This document shows positions 51,301 through 58,321 of a stretch of 64,000 bases of DNA, piece after piece (positions within the stretch are counted from its first letter, which is position 1; each line of letters begins with the position of its first letter). The notes beneath the pieces are model-generated. The model had not been told where the DNA came from, did no database searches, and saw nothing but the letters and a program-made list of their open reading frames with translations. The position numbers and the translations under genes are program-made. The stretch comes from Verrucomicrobiota bacterium (GTDB lineage Bacteria > Verrucomicrobiota > Verrucomicrobiia > Limisphaerales > SXTU01), in the NCBI GenBank assembly GCA_016235545.1, contig JACRKB010000032.1, forward strand, positions 1-64,000. The letters run 5' to 3'.

Positions 51301-54300
51301 CGTGGCCGATGAAGACCATCGTGAAGTCCGGCCGGGCCATGCGGCGGACGGTTTCGAGGACGCGCTCCTGGCCTTTGCCCGGCATGAAGTTCGCCACGCA
51401 CAGGCCGAAGTGGCGCGTGGTGAGGCGATACTTCTCCCGGAAGTTCACGGCCAGCGGGCGCGTGAACTCGTCGGTGTCCGTGCCGTTCGGGATGACGAGG
51501 CCGTTCTTCAAGCCGAGGCGTTCGCCGAACGCGAAGTCCTGGTAGGTCGCCGAGTGATAGACCGCCGCGTCGTAGAGCGGCAGCACCGCCGGCAGGAAGT
51601 CCTGAAAGTAGGCGCGAAACTGCGGCCAGCGCAGCGTGCCCGCGTCGGCGAGCGCCGAGTAGCCGCACGGCGCAAGGACGTTGGCGCGGCGCGGGCGAAG
51701 CTCTTGAAGCAGCGGCATGGCGAGGTCGGTGGCCCATTGCTGCGCGGCGTAATTCATCATCACGTCGCAGTTGAACTCGCGGAGGAACTGCTGGTAACGG
51801 GCGAACTCGCCGTTCACGCCTTCGGCCAGTTTGCCGCTGACGGCGAACTCAACGATGCCGACGCCGTTCAACTCGCGGAACGCGCGGTCCGGCAACTTTG
51901 TCGTCGCCACCGTCACGCGATGGCCACGGCGCGCGAGCCGCTCGGAGAGCTGCTGGACGACCAGCTCCGCACCGCCGGTGTGCGGGGCGTAGAACTCGAC
52001 GGTGTGCAGGAGGTTGAGGCGCGTTGAGCCGCCGGCCCGGCGCGGGGTGCGCGCTTCCGGCGTCGTGGCGCGGGAGGCGACCTGGCCGGCCTGGTAGTCG
52101 GCGCGGATGATGGCGGCGAGTTCCTCCTGCTGCTGCGCGCGCGTGCTGCCGACGCTGGCGGGATGCAGCCGAATGCGGTGCAGGACTTCGGGCAAGTTCG
52201 CCAGCTCGAAGCCGGCGAGCAGCGCGCGGGCGAAGAAGTCGTAGTCGTCCACGGAGCGGAACGCCTCGCGATACGGGCCGACCTGCTCGAAGACGGCGCG
52301 ACGAATTAGCGCGGCGCTGTTCACCATCGAGTTCAGCTTGCCGAAGGTCGCACGAATGCGGGCTGGCTCGTGCTCCAGCGGCGGGCAGCCTAGGGATTTG
52401 CCGGTGTCGTCGAAGTATTCCGCGAAGCAACCAATGGCGGCGATGTCAGCGTGCGTCTCCAGGTGGGCCACGAGCTTCGCGAGCTTGTCCGGCAACGACA
52501 GGTCATCGCTGTCGTGGTTGAGCAAATAGCGCGAGCCGGGGTGCGCGGCCATGACAGCCTCGTTGCGCGCGGCGACCTCGCCGCGATGCGACAGGGCCAG
52601 CACGCGGATGCGTGGGTCGCGCTGCGCGTAGTCGCGAGCGATGGCGAGCGTGCGGTCGGTCGAGCCGTCGTCGGCGAGGAGGATTTCAAAGTCACCGAAG
52701 GTCTGGGCCAGCAGCGAGTCGAGTGTGGTCGGCAAGTAGTGCTCGCGGTTGTAGGCGGGGATGAAGATGGAGACGAGCGGCGGGCGTGCGCTGAGGGTGG
52801 TGGCCGTCGCGACTGGTGCGGCGCACACCGCCGCAGTCCGACTCCCGCTCGCTTCCTCGGAGGAGGGGAGAGGGTTGGGGTGAGGGGTGACGTGCGGAGG
52901 CGTTGGCACCTCCCACCCCTCATCCGGCCTGCGGCCACCTTCTCCCCTCCTCCGAGGAAGGGAGAAGGCGCGTCTCGTGGCGTTCGGTTCGCATTCCGCC
53001 GACTGGCATTGGGAATTGCTAATAGTCAGCGCGCCGTGGAGTTGTGTGAACTTTTCCATCCAGATGCTGTGCAGGCGGGTTTCGCTGGCGGAGGCATCCA
53101 CGAGGTTCTCGCGGAGGATGTCGGCCACGGCGGTGGCAAGCTCGCCGGGCGAACGCATCACGACCTTCACGGCGGTGGCGGTGACGTTGCGCGTCATCTG
53201 CCATTCGCCGAGCTGGCAGTGGACTTCGCCGAAGCCGAGCGCGCCGAGGACGCGCTGGTATTTGGCTGGATACCAGCCGTCGTAGTGGACCGCCCAGGCG
53301 GCCTCGTGCGAGCCGAAGAGGTGGCGAAGGACGACTTGTTTTTGAGCGAAGCTGGGCTGCGGCTCCGTGAGCAGACGCGCAGAAGCCTCGGCGTCGGGGG
53401 TCTCGATGGTCAGGCGACCGCCGGGCTTGAGCCAGCGTTGCCAGCGGCAGAGCAGCGCGAGCGCGGTGGGGCGGTCGAAGTGCTCGAAGACGTGGTGCAG
53501 CCGGACTTCGTCCACGCTCGCGGCGGGAAGGTCGAGGCGGATGATGTCGGCGAAAATGTCCGCCGCGACGCTGGTCTGCACGGTGTGCTCGGCGGGCGGG
53601 AAGTCCACGTTCACGTAGCCATCGAAGCGCTGCTCGCCGCAGCCGAGGTGCAGGCGCAGTGGGGCGCCGGGCTGCCAGAGGTGCGCCTGCTGAAGTTGGG
53701 CCAGAAAGCTGCGCTCAGCGGAGCCGCCGCCGGTCGGCTTCCAGCGCGGCTTCGACGCCGGGGCGGGGTGCAGGTCGCGGAGAAATTTTTCAAAAAACGC
53801 CGTGGTGGAATACTCACGCACGGCGCGCTGATGGGCGCGCTCGGCGATGGCGGCGTAGCGCGGATAGTCGGCAAGGATTGCGCGCAGGATGTCTTGAAGG
53901 CGGTCCGGCTCGAAATAGACAAACTCGGTGCCCGGCTCGAAGTAGCGCTCGACGAGATTCCACGGGTCGCGCTGGCAGAGGATGAGCGAGCGGCAGAAGG
54001 CGGCCCCGAAGAGCCGCGACTTGAGCTGCGGTGCCGGCCATGTCTGGTCGGGCGCGGCGGCGAGGAGTTCCGCGCTGCCGGGCAGCGGGAGCTGGGAGAA
54101 GGCCGTGTTCTCGCGCCAGTGCGCGTGTCGCGCGACGTTTTCAATTTGCTGCCGGGTGACGAAGAGCTGGTTGTGAACAAGTGTGACGCGGGAGCGGGCG
54201 ATGAGGGAGAGCTTCTCCTGATAGCTGCAATTGAAGTCTGTCACCGCCGGGTGCCGGAGCTGCGAGACGAAGCGATGGCGGAACGGCGCGAGGTCGCGGA

Positions 54301-54769
54301 TGAGCCTGTCAATGCCGGCGGCATGGACGCCGCCGGTGTAAATGACATCGAACTCCTTCGCGCACGGCGCTGGCGTGTGGCGCTCGTTGAAGGGGAAGAA
54401 CGCGGGCGTCCAGCGGTCGGTCTCTCCCCGGCGGTTGAGCCACTCGGCGGTGAAGGGGCAGAGCGTGAGGACATTCGCGAAGCGCTCGTCGCGGTCGAGG
54501 TGATGGAAGTCGGTGGCAGACTCGGGCACCAGGAACCGGTTCGGCTCCTCGAGTTCGAGATAGACCGCGCGCTCATCGGGTGGAAGCGCGTCGAGCGCCT
54601 TGAAATCGAAGTGGCCGGCGAAGAAAGCAAAATCGCCGGCGGTCTGGCCGGCGAAGCGGGTGAAGTCGAAGTAGCGCGCGGGGTCCTCGGGGTAGGTCCG
54701 CGCATGGTCGGTGATGACACGCATAAAGTTTTTCGGGCTGGGTGCGCCAGCCCGGTTGCAATCGCTCAA
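45377..54769 (-). CDS. Giant multi-module glycosyltransferase (3130 aa): CgeB-like, SAM methyltransferase, GT2, GT4, GT-like, GT2, TPR, GT4, TPR, GT2, TPR
   Basis: LHLGCGEQRFDGYVNVDF (MTase); PLVSIFIPAYNREHYLPTTLDSLLAQTFGDFEILLADDGSTD; PHTGGAELVVQQLSERLARRGH; PLVSVVIPCFKQAHLLPEAVASVLAQTHAEWEIIIVNDGSPDD; GVTGGNQTLLRQAEELRRKGHDV; LTIFVIAKNEEKFLGQCLDSVRGLADQLIVVDTGSTDST; TPR-like stretches between. Confidence 0.9.
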   Translation of the reverse strand: MSDCNRAGAPSPKNFMRVITDHARTYPEDPARYFDFTRFAGQTAGDFAFFAGHFDFKALDALPPDERAVYLELEEPNRFLVPESATDFHHLDRDERFANVLTLCPFTAEWLNRRGETDRWTPAFFPFNERHTPAPCAKEFDVIYTGGVHAAGIDRLIRDLAPFRHRFVSQLRHPAVTDFNCSYQEKLSLIARSRVTLVHNQLFVTRQQIENVARHAHWRENTAFSQLPLPGSAELLAAAPDQTWPAPQLKSRLFGAAFCRSLILCQRDPWNLVERYFEPGTEFVYFEPDRLQDILRAILADYPRYAAIAERAHQRAVREYSTTAFFEKFLRDLHPAPASKPRWKPTGGGSAERSFLAQLQQAHLWQPGAPLRLHLGCGEQRFDGYVNVDFPPAEHTVQTSVAADIFADIIRLDLPAASVDEVRLHHVFEHFDRPTALALLCRWQRWLKPGGRLTIETPDAEASARLLTEPQPSFAQKQVVLRHLFGSHEAAWAVHYDGWYPAKYQRVLGALGFGEVHCQLGEWQMTRNVTATAVKVVMRSPGELATAVADILRENLVDASASETRLHSIWMEKFTQLHGALTISNSQCQSAECEPNATRRAFSLPRRRGEGGRRPDEGWEVPTPPHVTPHPNPLPSSEEASGSRTAAVCAAPVATATTLSARPPLVSIFIPAYNREHYLPTTLDSLLAQTFGDFEILLADDGSTDRTLAIARDYAQRDPRIRVLALSHRGEVAARNEAVMAAHPGSRYLLNHDSDDLSLPDKLAKLVAHLETHADIAAIGCFAEYFDDTGKSLGCPPLEHEPARIRATFGKLNSMVNSAALIRRAVFEQVGPYREAFRSVDDYDFFARALLAGFELANLPEVLHRIRLHPASVGSTRAQQQEELAAIIRADYQAGQVASRATTPEARTPRRAGGSTRLNLLHTVEFYAPHTGGAELVVQQLSERLARRGHRVTVATTKLPDRAFRELNGVGIVEFAVSGKLAEGVNGEFARYQQFLREFNCDVMMNYAAQQWATDLAMPLLQELRPRRANVLAPCGYSALADAGTLRWPQFRAYFQDFLPAVLPLYDAAVYHSATYQDFAFGERLGLKNGLVIPNGTDTDEFTRPLAVNFREKYRLTTRHFGLCVANFMPGKGQERVLETVRRMARPDFTMVFIGHDGGTLAALRAQAAGLNVRFLTGVPREDVVAAFRSADVFLFGSHVEASPLVIIEAKAARLPFVSTDCGNVREWQGGVVCAPDDMAAQASHLLDNESLRVQLAEAGHREWKEKLTWDSVVDRWEELYLRLAHARTRAGDLQSPSVASPATSGCCNAPSPVAVAPTAGDCKSSAQPLEPAAITAVIFSKDRALQLDATIRSFYRHCRDAGRAKLRVLHCASDTAHRVQYAALTREYPAAEFIAEQRFKTDLLQSIAGADQVLFLVDDNLFVRDFTLAELSAQLAIEPRAVGHSLRLGRNTTYCYPLNRAQALPTFAEPGAATLAFAWPGADCDFAYPLEVSSSLYRLADLRPLLESLDFNNPNTLEARLAESAPRFRESHPLLLCVPQSLTFCAPVNKVQADFNNRAGARNELSPATLARLFAEGQRVNVAAYDGFTPNACHQEVELLLVAKSACPPLVSVVIPCFKQAHLLPEAVASVLAQTHAEWEIIIVNDGSPDDTSAVAERLIRENPSHRIHLLNQPNQGLAMARNNGIALALGKHILPLDADDGLAPDFLAKTVAVLEANPDTHIVFTDLLRFGDADGVFQTGEFSLAKLATLNQLNYCSLYRREVFDAVGGYNPNLVWGYEDWDFWIGAAERGFKARKIAEPLFRYRIKAGSMLTTAAKRDAELRARIVLNHPKTYDAASHEWASQVWARVAPEAEAQRPAVFVSEHIARAETHFSQGNLPGARDALRQAVALLPESGELREALGSVLFQLGELEPARVEFVLAVRHKPRSAAAHLKLATTAVQLGRVEEFEAALARALELEPENLDALRLLARLNREAGRWADAAKVFGRILQQSPDCVDTLLGLAFCLQHAGDRETARLVIARALELEPDNAIAKENLAVLCGGGNDRAEAVETAAASPAHSTGLKPGADERVEESALRAAQGSAVPASPPREAAATPDRTLRVTYLIESILGVTGGNQTLLRQAEELRRKGHDVTIVTRTEKPDWFQFQVRVVRVPEGQGMATSVPPSDVVVSTYFTNTHELKAVTAPVKVYYAQGDQYVFADATLPDTEQHRLLRELSGLSYQAPGVRFVANSHNLARAVERTTGRKADAILPVCTDQTVFRPLSRALPGSKLRLLIVGPDSRGTREEPLTFKGIQEIHDALTLLAKRCPHFTAVRISGTGPEIFAKFPCEFHVAPADELKTFLFGTADILIYASHYDSCPRPPQEAMAAGAAVVCTDTPGAREYCREGVNCLLVPVGSPEAIAEAVEKLMRDRSLRERLVQGGLATAKDFPREREWDEWEKLLLAFAGEGQRAAPAPAPAPFITDVARGGDTASGSLPTFQLKLPPVGRVGDLTVARAALQRGQHFAAWTETLMALEARPFHPEAWLLLAETAQAAGDVAMARECAARARQLVPHWRAAKRFHKALQSRGRVSNVRWPALPAKAGQPRLTIFVIAKNEEKFLGQCLDSVRGLADQLIVVDTGSTDSTVEIAKMRGAEVYSHPWEDDFSAARNAALAHATGDWVMFLDADEELPACEHAKLRADMAAADVLAVRLRLQNVGQEEDGQCYVPRLWRNAPGLFFYGRVHEQVFPSILVKCEAWGMETRLGTATLRHHGYSAEVIADRNKIERNLRLLRRAIEELPGEPMLLMNMGLELVRSGQLREGLEHYRSAFSQLAGLPKKDVVPELREALLTQYVCHLHTAKEFAEVLRVVESPLAQQGGLTASIHFMAGLAALELKQFSDGAGQMHQCLAKRDEPTLSPVNRDIRKAGPHHVLALCRWGAGQHAETEKAFLAALAEDAGARAARFDFARWLGERGRVVDALQTLHAMVGDAAQEPHVWLLGGQLALSRPEFIEFAADWTGEAVAHFPEHNGVLVQRAEALMLSQQSSEALALLRRSSQRGNAIHESARLLLELVEGTETASFAAGEAAVSREFVRWYRRLISFSAGELLATINERLEALRPHLPTAARVLSEAMEEAGQPVAA

Positions 54770-54788
54770 TCCACGGCGGGAAGAGGTT

Positions 54789-55826
54789 TTAGTTGCGCTG
54801 TGCGCGGCGCACGTCGCGCACCCAGGCGAGGCCCAGCTCGAAGACGACGGGCGGGATGTAGGCCTTGCCTTGCAGGCCGAGGTAGAGGCGTTCGAGCTTC
54901 TCGACGATGTCGCCGTCGCCGAGCTTTAGTTCGAGAAGGTCGCGGCAGAACTGCGGTGTGTGCTCCATGCCGAAGACCTCGTCCTTGAGGTTGCGCCACC
55001 GGCTCTGCGGGTTGCGTTCCTGCCAGACGTAGGGCTTGCCGTAATGCACATGGTAGTCAGTCTCCATCATGATGCGCTCGGCGATGTAGGAGGCCCAGAT
55101 GTCGTCGTAGCGGCCCACGCCGACGAGGACCATGAGCAGCGGGGCCAGCTCGGCGACGAAGCCGGTGTTCTGCGTGTTGAACGGCGAGAAAGTGCCGCGC
55201 TCGACGCTCACGCCGGTGTGGAGCAGGTCGGAGAAGTGCTGGACGAGCGGCTGGTTCGTGATGCGGTCCATCGCGTCAATGTCCGGGTCGCCGAGCCACA
55301 GGCCTGCGGCGACGCCGACGCGACGGTTGGTGCAGGGGCGGAGCTGGAACGGCGCGGCGGGCTGGCGCTGCTCGTAGGAGAAGCCGCGATGAAAGACATT
55401 CGGCAAGAGCATCGTGCCGATGTTGAACCAGCCGCCGGGAAGCTGGCAGTTTGATGCGGAGATGCCGGAGTAGGGGGCGTTGAAGACCTTGTCGAAGCTC
55501 GTGAAATAGTCGTCGCCGACCGGGAGGTTGTCGTCGTCAATCGAGATGATGACCTCGGCCTTCTGGCGGATGGCTTCAAGCAACGGGAGGTTGCGCCGCA
55601 TGATTTTGTTCCAGCCGATGATTTCGGAGGACTCGTAGCCGAGGTTCGCCTGGTCCTCGTCGCTGAGATACACGGCGTTGCCGAGGGACTCGACGAAACG
55701 GCGGGTCTCGGCGTGCGGCGTCTTCTTGTCGCCAGCCACGATGATGGACACGTCGGGGCCGAGCTGGCGGTAGCGTTCGAGAACTTTGGGAACGAAAATG
55801 GTGGTGGTGATGAGGGCGGTTTTCAT
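54789..55826 (-). CDS. Putative glycosyltransferase, DUF288/STELLO- or RGP-like
   Basis: MKTALITTTIFVPKVLERYRQLGPDVSIIVAGDKKTP...IIGWNKIMRRNLPLLEAIRQKAEVIISIDDDNLPVGDDYF. Confidence 0.65.
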   Translation of the reverse strand: MKTALITTTIFVPKVLERYRQLGPDVSIIVAGDKKTPHAETRRFVESLGNAVYLSDEDQANLGYESSEIIGWNKIMRRNLPLLEAIRQKAEVIISIDDDNLPVGDDYFTSFDKVFNAPYSGISASNCQLPGGWFNIGTMLLPNVFHRGFSYEQRQPAAPFQLRPCTNRRVGVAAGLWLGDPDIDAMDRITNQPLVQHFSDLLHTGVSVERGTFSPFNTQNTGFVAELAPLLMVLVGVGRYDDIWASYIAERIMMETDYHVHYGKPYVWQERNPQSRWRNLKDEVFGMEHTPQFCRDLLELKLGDGDIVEKLERLYLGLQGKAYIPPVVFELGLAWVRDVRRAQRN

Positions 55827-55856
55827 GCGGGGCGGAGAGGAGTTGACTTGGTGAAA

Positions 55857-55887
55857 CGCGGCCCCGCCCACAGCGGGCGGGGCCGCG
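55857..55887 (-). terminator. Strong GC hairpin between flagellin and downstream GT gene (possible terminator/attenuator)
   Basis: CGCGGCCCCGCCC-acagc-GGGCGGGGCCGCG, 13-bp perfect stem; only a weak T run (GTTTC) follows on the minus strand. Confidence 0.55.
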
Positions 55888-55912
55888 CCAACACCCAACG
55901 AACACAACCAAA

Positions 55913-56716
55913 TTACTGCAACAGCCGGAGCACGCTCTGCGGAAGCTGGTTGGCTTGCGCGAGCATGGCGGTGCCGGACTGGACAAGGATGTTGTAACGG
56001 GCGTAGGCGGTGGATTCGTCAGCGACGTCCACGTCCTTGATGCGCGAGCTGGCGGCGGTGAGGTTCTCGCGGCTGACGGCTACCTGCTCGGCGGTGCTGT
56101 TGAGCCGGGACTGAAACGCGCCGAGGTTGGCACGGTCGCTGGCGAGCTGGGTGATGGCCGTTTTCACGGTGGTCAGCGCGGCAGCGGCTGAAGCAGCGGT
56201 GGCCACCGAGGCGCTGGTCGCGCCCGTGTAGGCGGCGATACCCAGGTTGATGCCGGACATCGAGAAGGTGTTGCCTTCCGAATCCACGGTGACACTCAGC
56301 GAGGCGGACGCGAACAGGCTCACGCCGTTGAAGTCCTTGCTGGCCGAGCTGGTGACGAAGCTGGACAACTGGCTGAACTCCGACTGATAGAGGGACCGGT
56401 CGGTGTCGGTCTTCGTCACATCCTGCGCGAGGATGGAAAGCTCGCTCATGCGGTCGAGGGCACGGCCGATCTTCTGGAGGAAGCCATCCTGCGTCTGCGT
56501 GAACGAGATTGCGTTGCCGAGGTTTGACTTCGCGGCGGCGAGACGGTTGACCTGCGCGTCGAGCTTGAGCGAGACAGCGAGGCCTGCGGCGTCGTCGGCG
56601 GGGTTGGTGATTTTGGAGCCGGAACTGAGACGGTTCAGCGACTTGCCGAGCATGCTCTGGCTCTCCTGAAGGTTCCGGGCAGCGGACTGCGCCTGGATGT
56701 TTGTGTTGATGACCAT
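55913..56716 (-). CDS. Flagellin
   Basis: MVINTNIQAQSAARNLQESQSMLGKSLNRLSSGSKITNPADDAAGLAVS...VSRENLTAASSRIKDVDVADESTAYARYNILVQSGTAMLAQANQLPQSVLRLLQ. Confidence 0.97.
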   Translation of the reverse strand: MVINTNIQAQSAARNLQESQSMLGKSLNRLSSGSKITNPADDAAGLAVSLKLDAQVNRLAAAKSNLGNAISFTQTQDGFLQKIGRALDRMSELSILAQDVTKTDTDRSLYQSEFSQLSSFVTSSASKDFNGVSLFASASLSVTVDSEGNTFSMSGINLGIAAYTGATSASVATAASAAAALTTVKTAITQLASDRANLGAFQSRLNSTAEQVAVSRENLTAASSRIKDVDVADESTAYARYNILVQSGTAMLAQANQLPQSVLRLLQ

Positions 56717-56731
56717 AGCGGTGATGACTGG

Positions 56732-57022
56732 TTATGTTTTTTGGGTGGGCTCGACCGGTGAAACAGTCACCAGGCGGGATTTTGCCGGAGGGCAAAGGGG
56801 TTCGTTTTGAGGCGAAAGCTTGGGCAGCGGGGCTCGGCCATGCGTGAGCGCGGCCTGGTTGCTCTGCTGGATTTCGAGATATAGTTCCTCGCGGTGGATG
56901 GGAACGTCGGCAGGAGCGGTGATGCCCACCTTCACCGTGTCGCCGTCCACCCGGATGATCTTCACTGTGATGCGGCCATCAATGATGATGCTTTCACCGA
57001 GTTTGCGGGCAAGGACGAGCAT
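56732..57022 (-). CDS. csrA: CsrA/RsmA translational regulator with C-terminal extension
   Basis: MLVLARKLGESIIIDGRITVKIIRVDGDTVKVGITAPADVPIHREELYLEIQQSN plus about 40 extra residues. Confidence 0.96.
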   Translation of the reverse strand: MLVLARKLGESIIIDGRITVKIIRVDGDTVKVGITAPADVPIHREELYLEIQQSNQAALTHGRAPLPKLSPQNEPLCPPAKSRLVTVSPVEPTQKT

Positions 57023-57025
57023 GGC

Positions 57026-57457
57026 TCAGGCGGTGACGGAGATGGGCTGGCAGACGGGCAGCTCGGCAGCGTTGAGCGGGACGATCTGTTTGCCAATCAA
57101 AGTGCGACGGTTGACCAGCACGGGGCCCTTGAGATTGACCGTGGCGTTGTTCTGGCCGCGCAGAGTGACGAGGTTGAAGACGAGCGCGTCCTCCGGTGCG
57201 CGGAGATCGAGGAACCTCACATCCTCGTCGCTGATCTCAGGCTCGTAGTCTGCCGCGACCGCTGTCGGGGACACGACCACGAAGGCGAGATTCGGCTGGT
57301 CAAGCACCTGCAACCACAGGAAGGGCGCCTCCTCGGGCCGCGACAACAGGACGTAGCGTTTGAACTGCTCGAAGCCGAGCAGGCCCAGTGGAAGTTGGAG
57401 GACGTTCTCGTCACGCACCGGCACCTGATCGATTGTTGATATTTCAGAGGTCTTCAT
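57026..57457 (-). CDS. fliW: Flagellar assembly factor FliW
   Basis: VLQLPLGLLGFEQFKRYVLL...FLWLQVLDQPNLAFVVVSP...LTLRGQNNATVNLKGPVLVNRRTLIGKQIV-type sequence. Confidence 0.93.
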   Translation of the reverse strand: MKTSEISTIDQVPVRDENVLQLPLGLLGFEQFKRYVLLSRPEEAPFLWLQVLDQPNLAFVVVSPTAVAADYEPEISDEDVRFLDLRAPEDALVFNLVTLRGQNNATVNLKGPVLVNRRTLIGKQIVPLNAAELPVCQPISVTA

Positions 57458-57482
57458 AGTCTTGCGTCGTCTGGCCACGTTC

Positions 57483-57498
57483 AGCAGTGCTCGTGCCA
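57483..57498 (-). promoter_or_regulatory. Candidate sigma-54 promoter upstream of fliW
   Basis: Minus strand TGGCACGAGCACTGCT: GG-N10-GC spacing, close to TGGCACG-N4-TTGCW. Confidence 0.4.
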
Positions 57499-57790
57499 CG
57501 GGAGAAAATCGGGCTTTGCGTTCGGAAAACCAACGAATCCACGGGATTCGGATCTTGGGCTAGGCAATTTCATCCGCGCGAGGGGTGAAAGTTTCCCTGC
57601 CGTGTGGACATGGCCTCTCGCTTGAAACAATCGGCGGATTTTCTCTTCAGGCCCACCGTGCTGCTGCCGATGACTGGTTGGAACTCGCGCCTCTGCCGCA
57701 GTTCGCAACCGCCTGCGGAGAATGCTCTCCGGCAGGCAGCGAGCACGATGCAGGCGCGGTCTGCGGCGGCGCAGACAACCAACTGGCCAT

Positions 57791-58321
57791 ATGCTTTCAA
57801 CCAGCCGGGCAGGCTACGAGCAGCGCATCATCCCCATCGGCGGGCTCCTGGTCTGCGACAACCCAAAAGTCGTCCTCTGCTCCCACGCCATTGGGATGGG
57901 TGTGGTGCTCGCGGCCTGCGACCCAGTCGCGCGCGTCGGCGGCCTCTTCCATGCCTTGCTGCCGGAGGCGCAGGCGCATCCTTCGCGGGCAAAAGAGAAG
58001 CCCGGCCTCTTTCTGGACGCCGGGCTGGAGGCACTCGAATCAACCATGCGGGCAAGCGGCGCGGTCTCATCCCGGATCCAATACTTCGCCTCCGGAGGCA
58101 CTCAGGTCATGGGCACAAGCGGCAACCTCAACATAGGCCTGCGCAACACTGACACGCTTCACCGCTTGCTGGCAGCCCAGGGAATCACGCTCACCGGTGC
58201 AAACCTCGGTGGCTATTCTTGTCGATCGTTCTATCTCGCCATCGAATCCGGGGCAGCCAGCGTCATGCTCTCCGGCCACCTCCAAGAACTCCCGTTATGT
58301 CCCCCATTGACGACTACCTGA
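57791..58321 (+). CDS. CheD-like protein (chemoreceptor glutamine deamidase family)
   Basis: VVLCSHAIGMGVVLAACDPVARVGGLFHALLP...TGANLGGYSCRSFYLAIESGAASV. Confidence 0.7.
   Translation: MLSTSRAGYEQRIIPIGGLLVCDNPKVVLCSHAIGMGVVLAACDPVARVGGLFHALLPEAQAHPSRAKEKPGLFLDAGLEALESTMRASGAVSSRIQYFASGGTQVMGTSGNLNIGLRNTDTLHRLLAAQGITLTGANLGGYSCRSFYLAIESGAASVMLSGHLQELPLCPPLTTT

Noticed and set aside
48788-52027. 1079-aa plus-strand ORF
   Set aside because: Antisense to the giant GT gene; the minus frame has recognisable GT motifs, the plus frame has none
52451-54988. 845-aa plus-strand ORF
   Set aside because: Antisense shadow of the giant GT N-terminal region and the adjacent GT
57586-57616. Sigma-28 promoter for the CheD-like gene (GAAAGTTT-N11-GGACATGG)
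   Set aside because: The -35-like half is good but the -10 half matches GCCGATAA poorly
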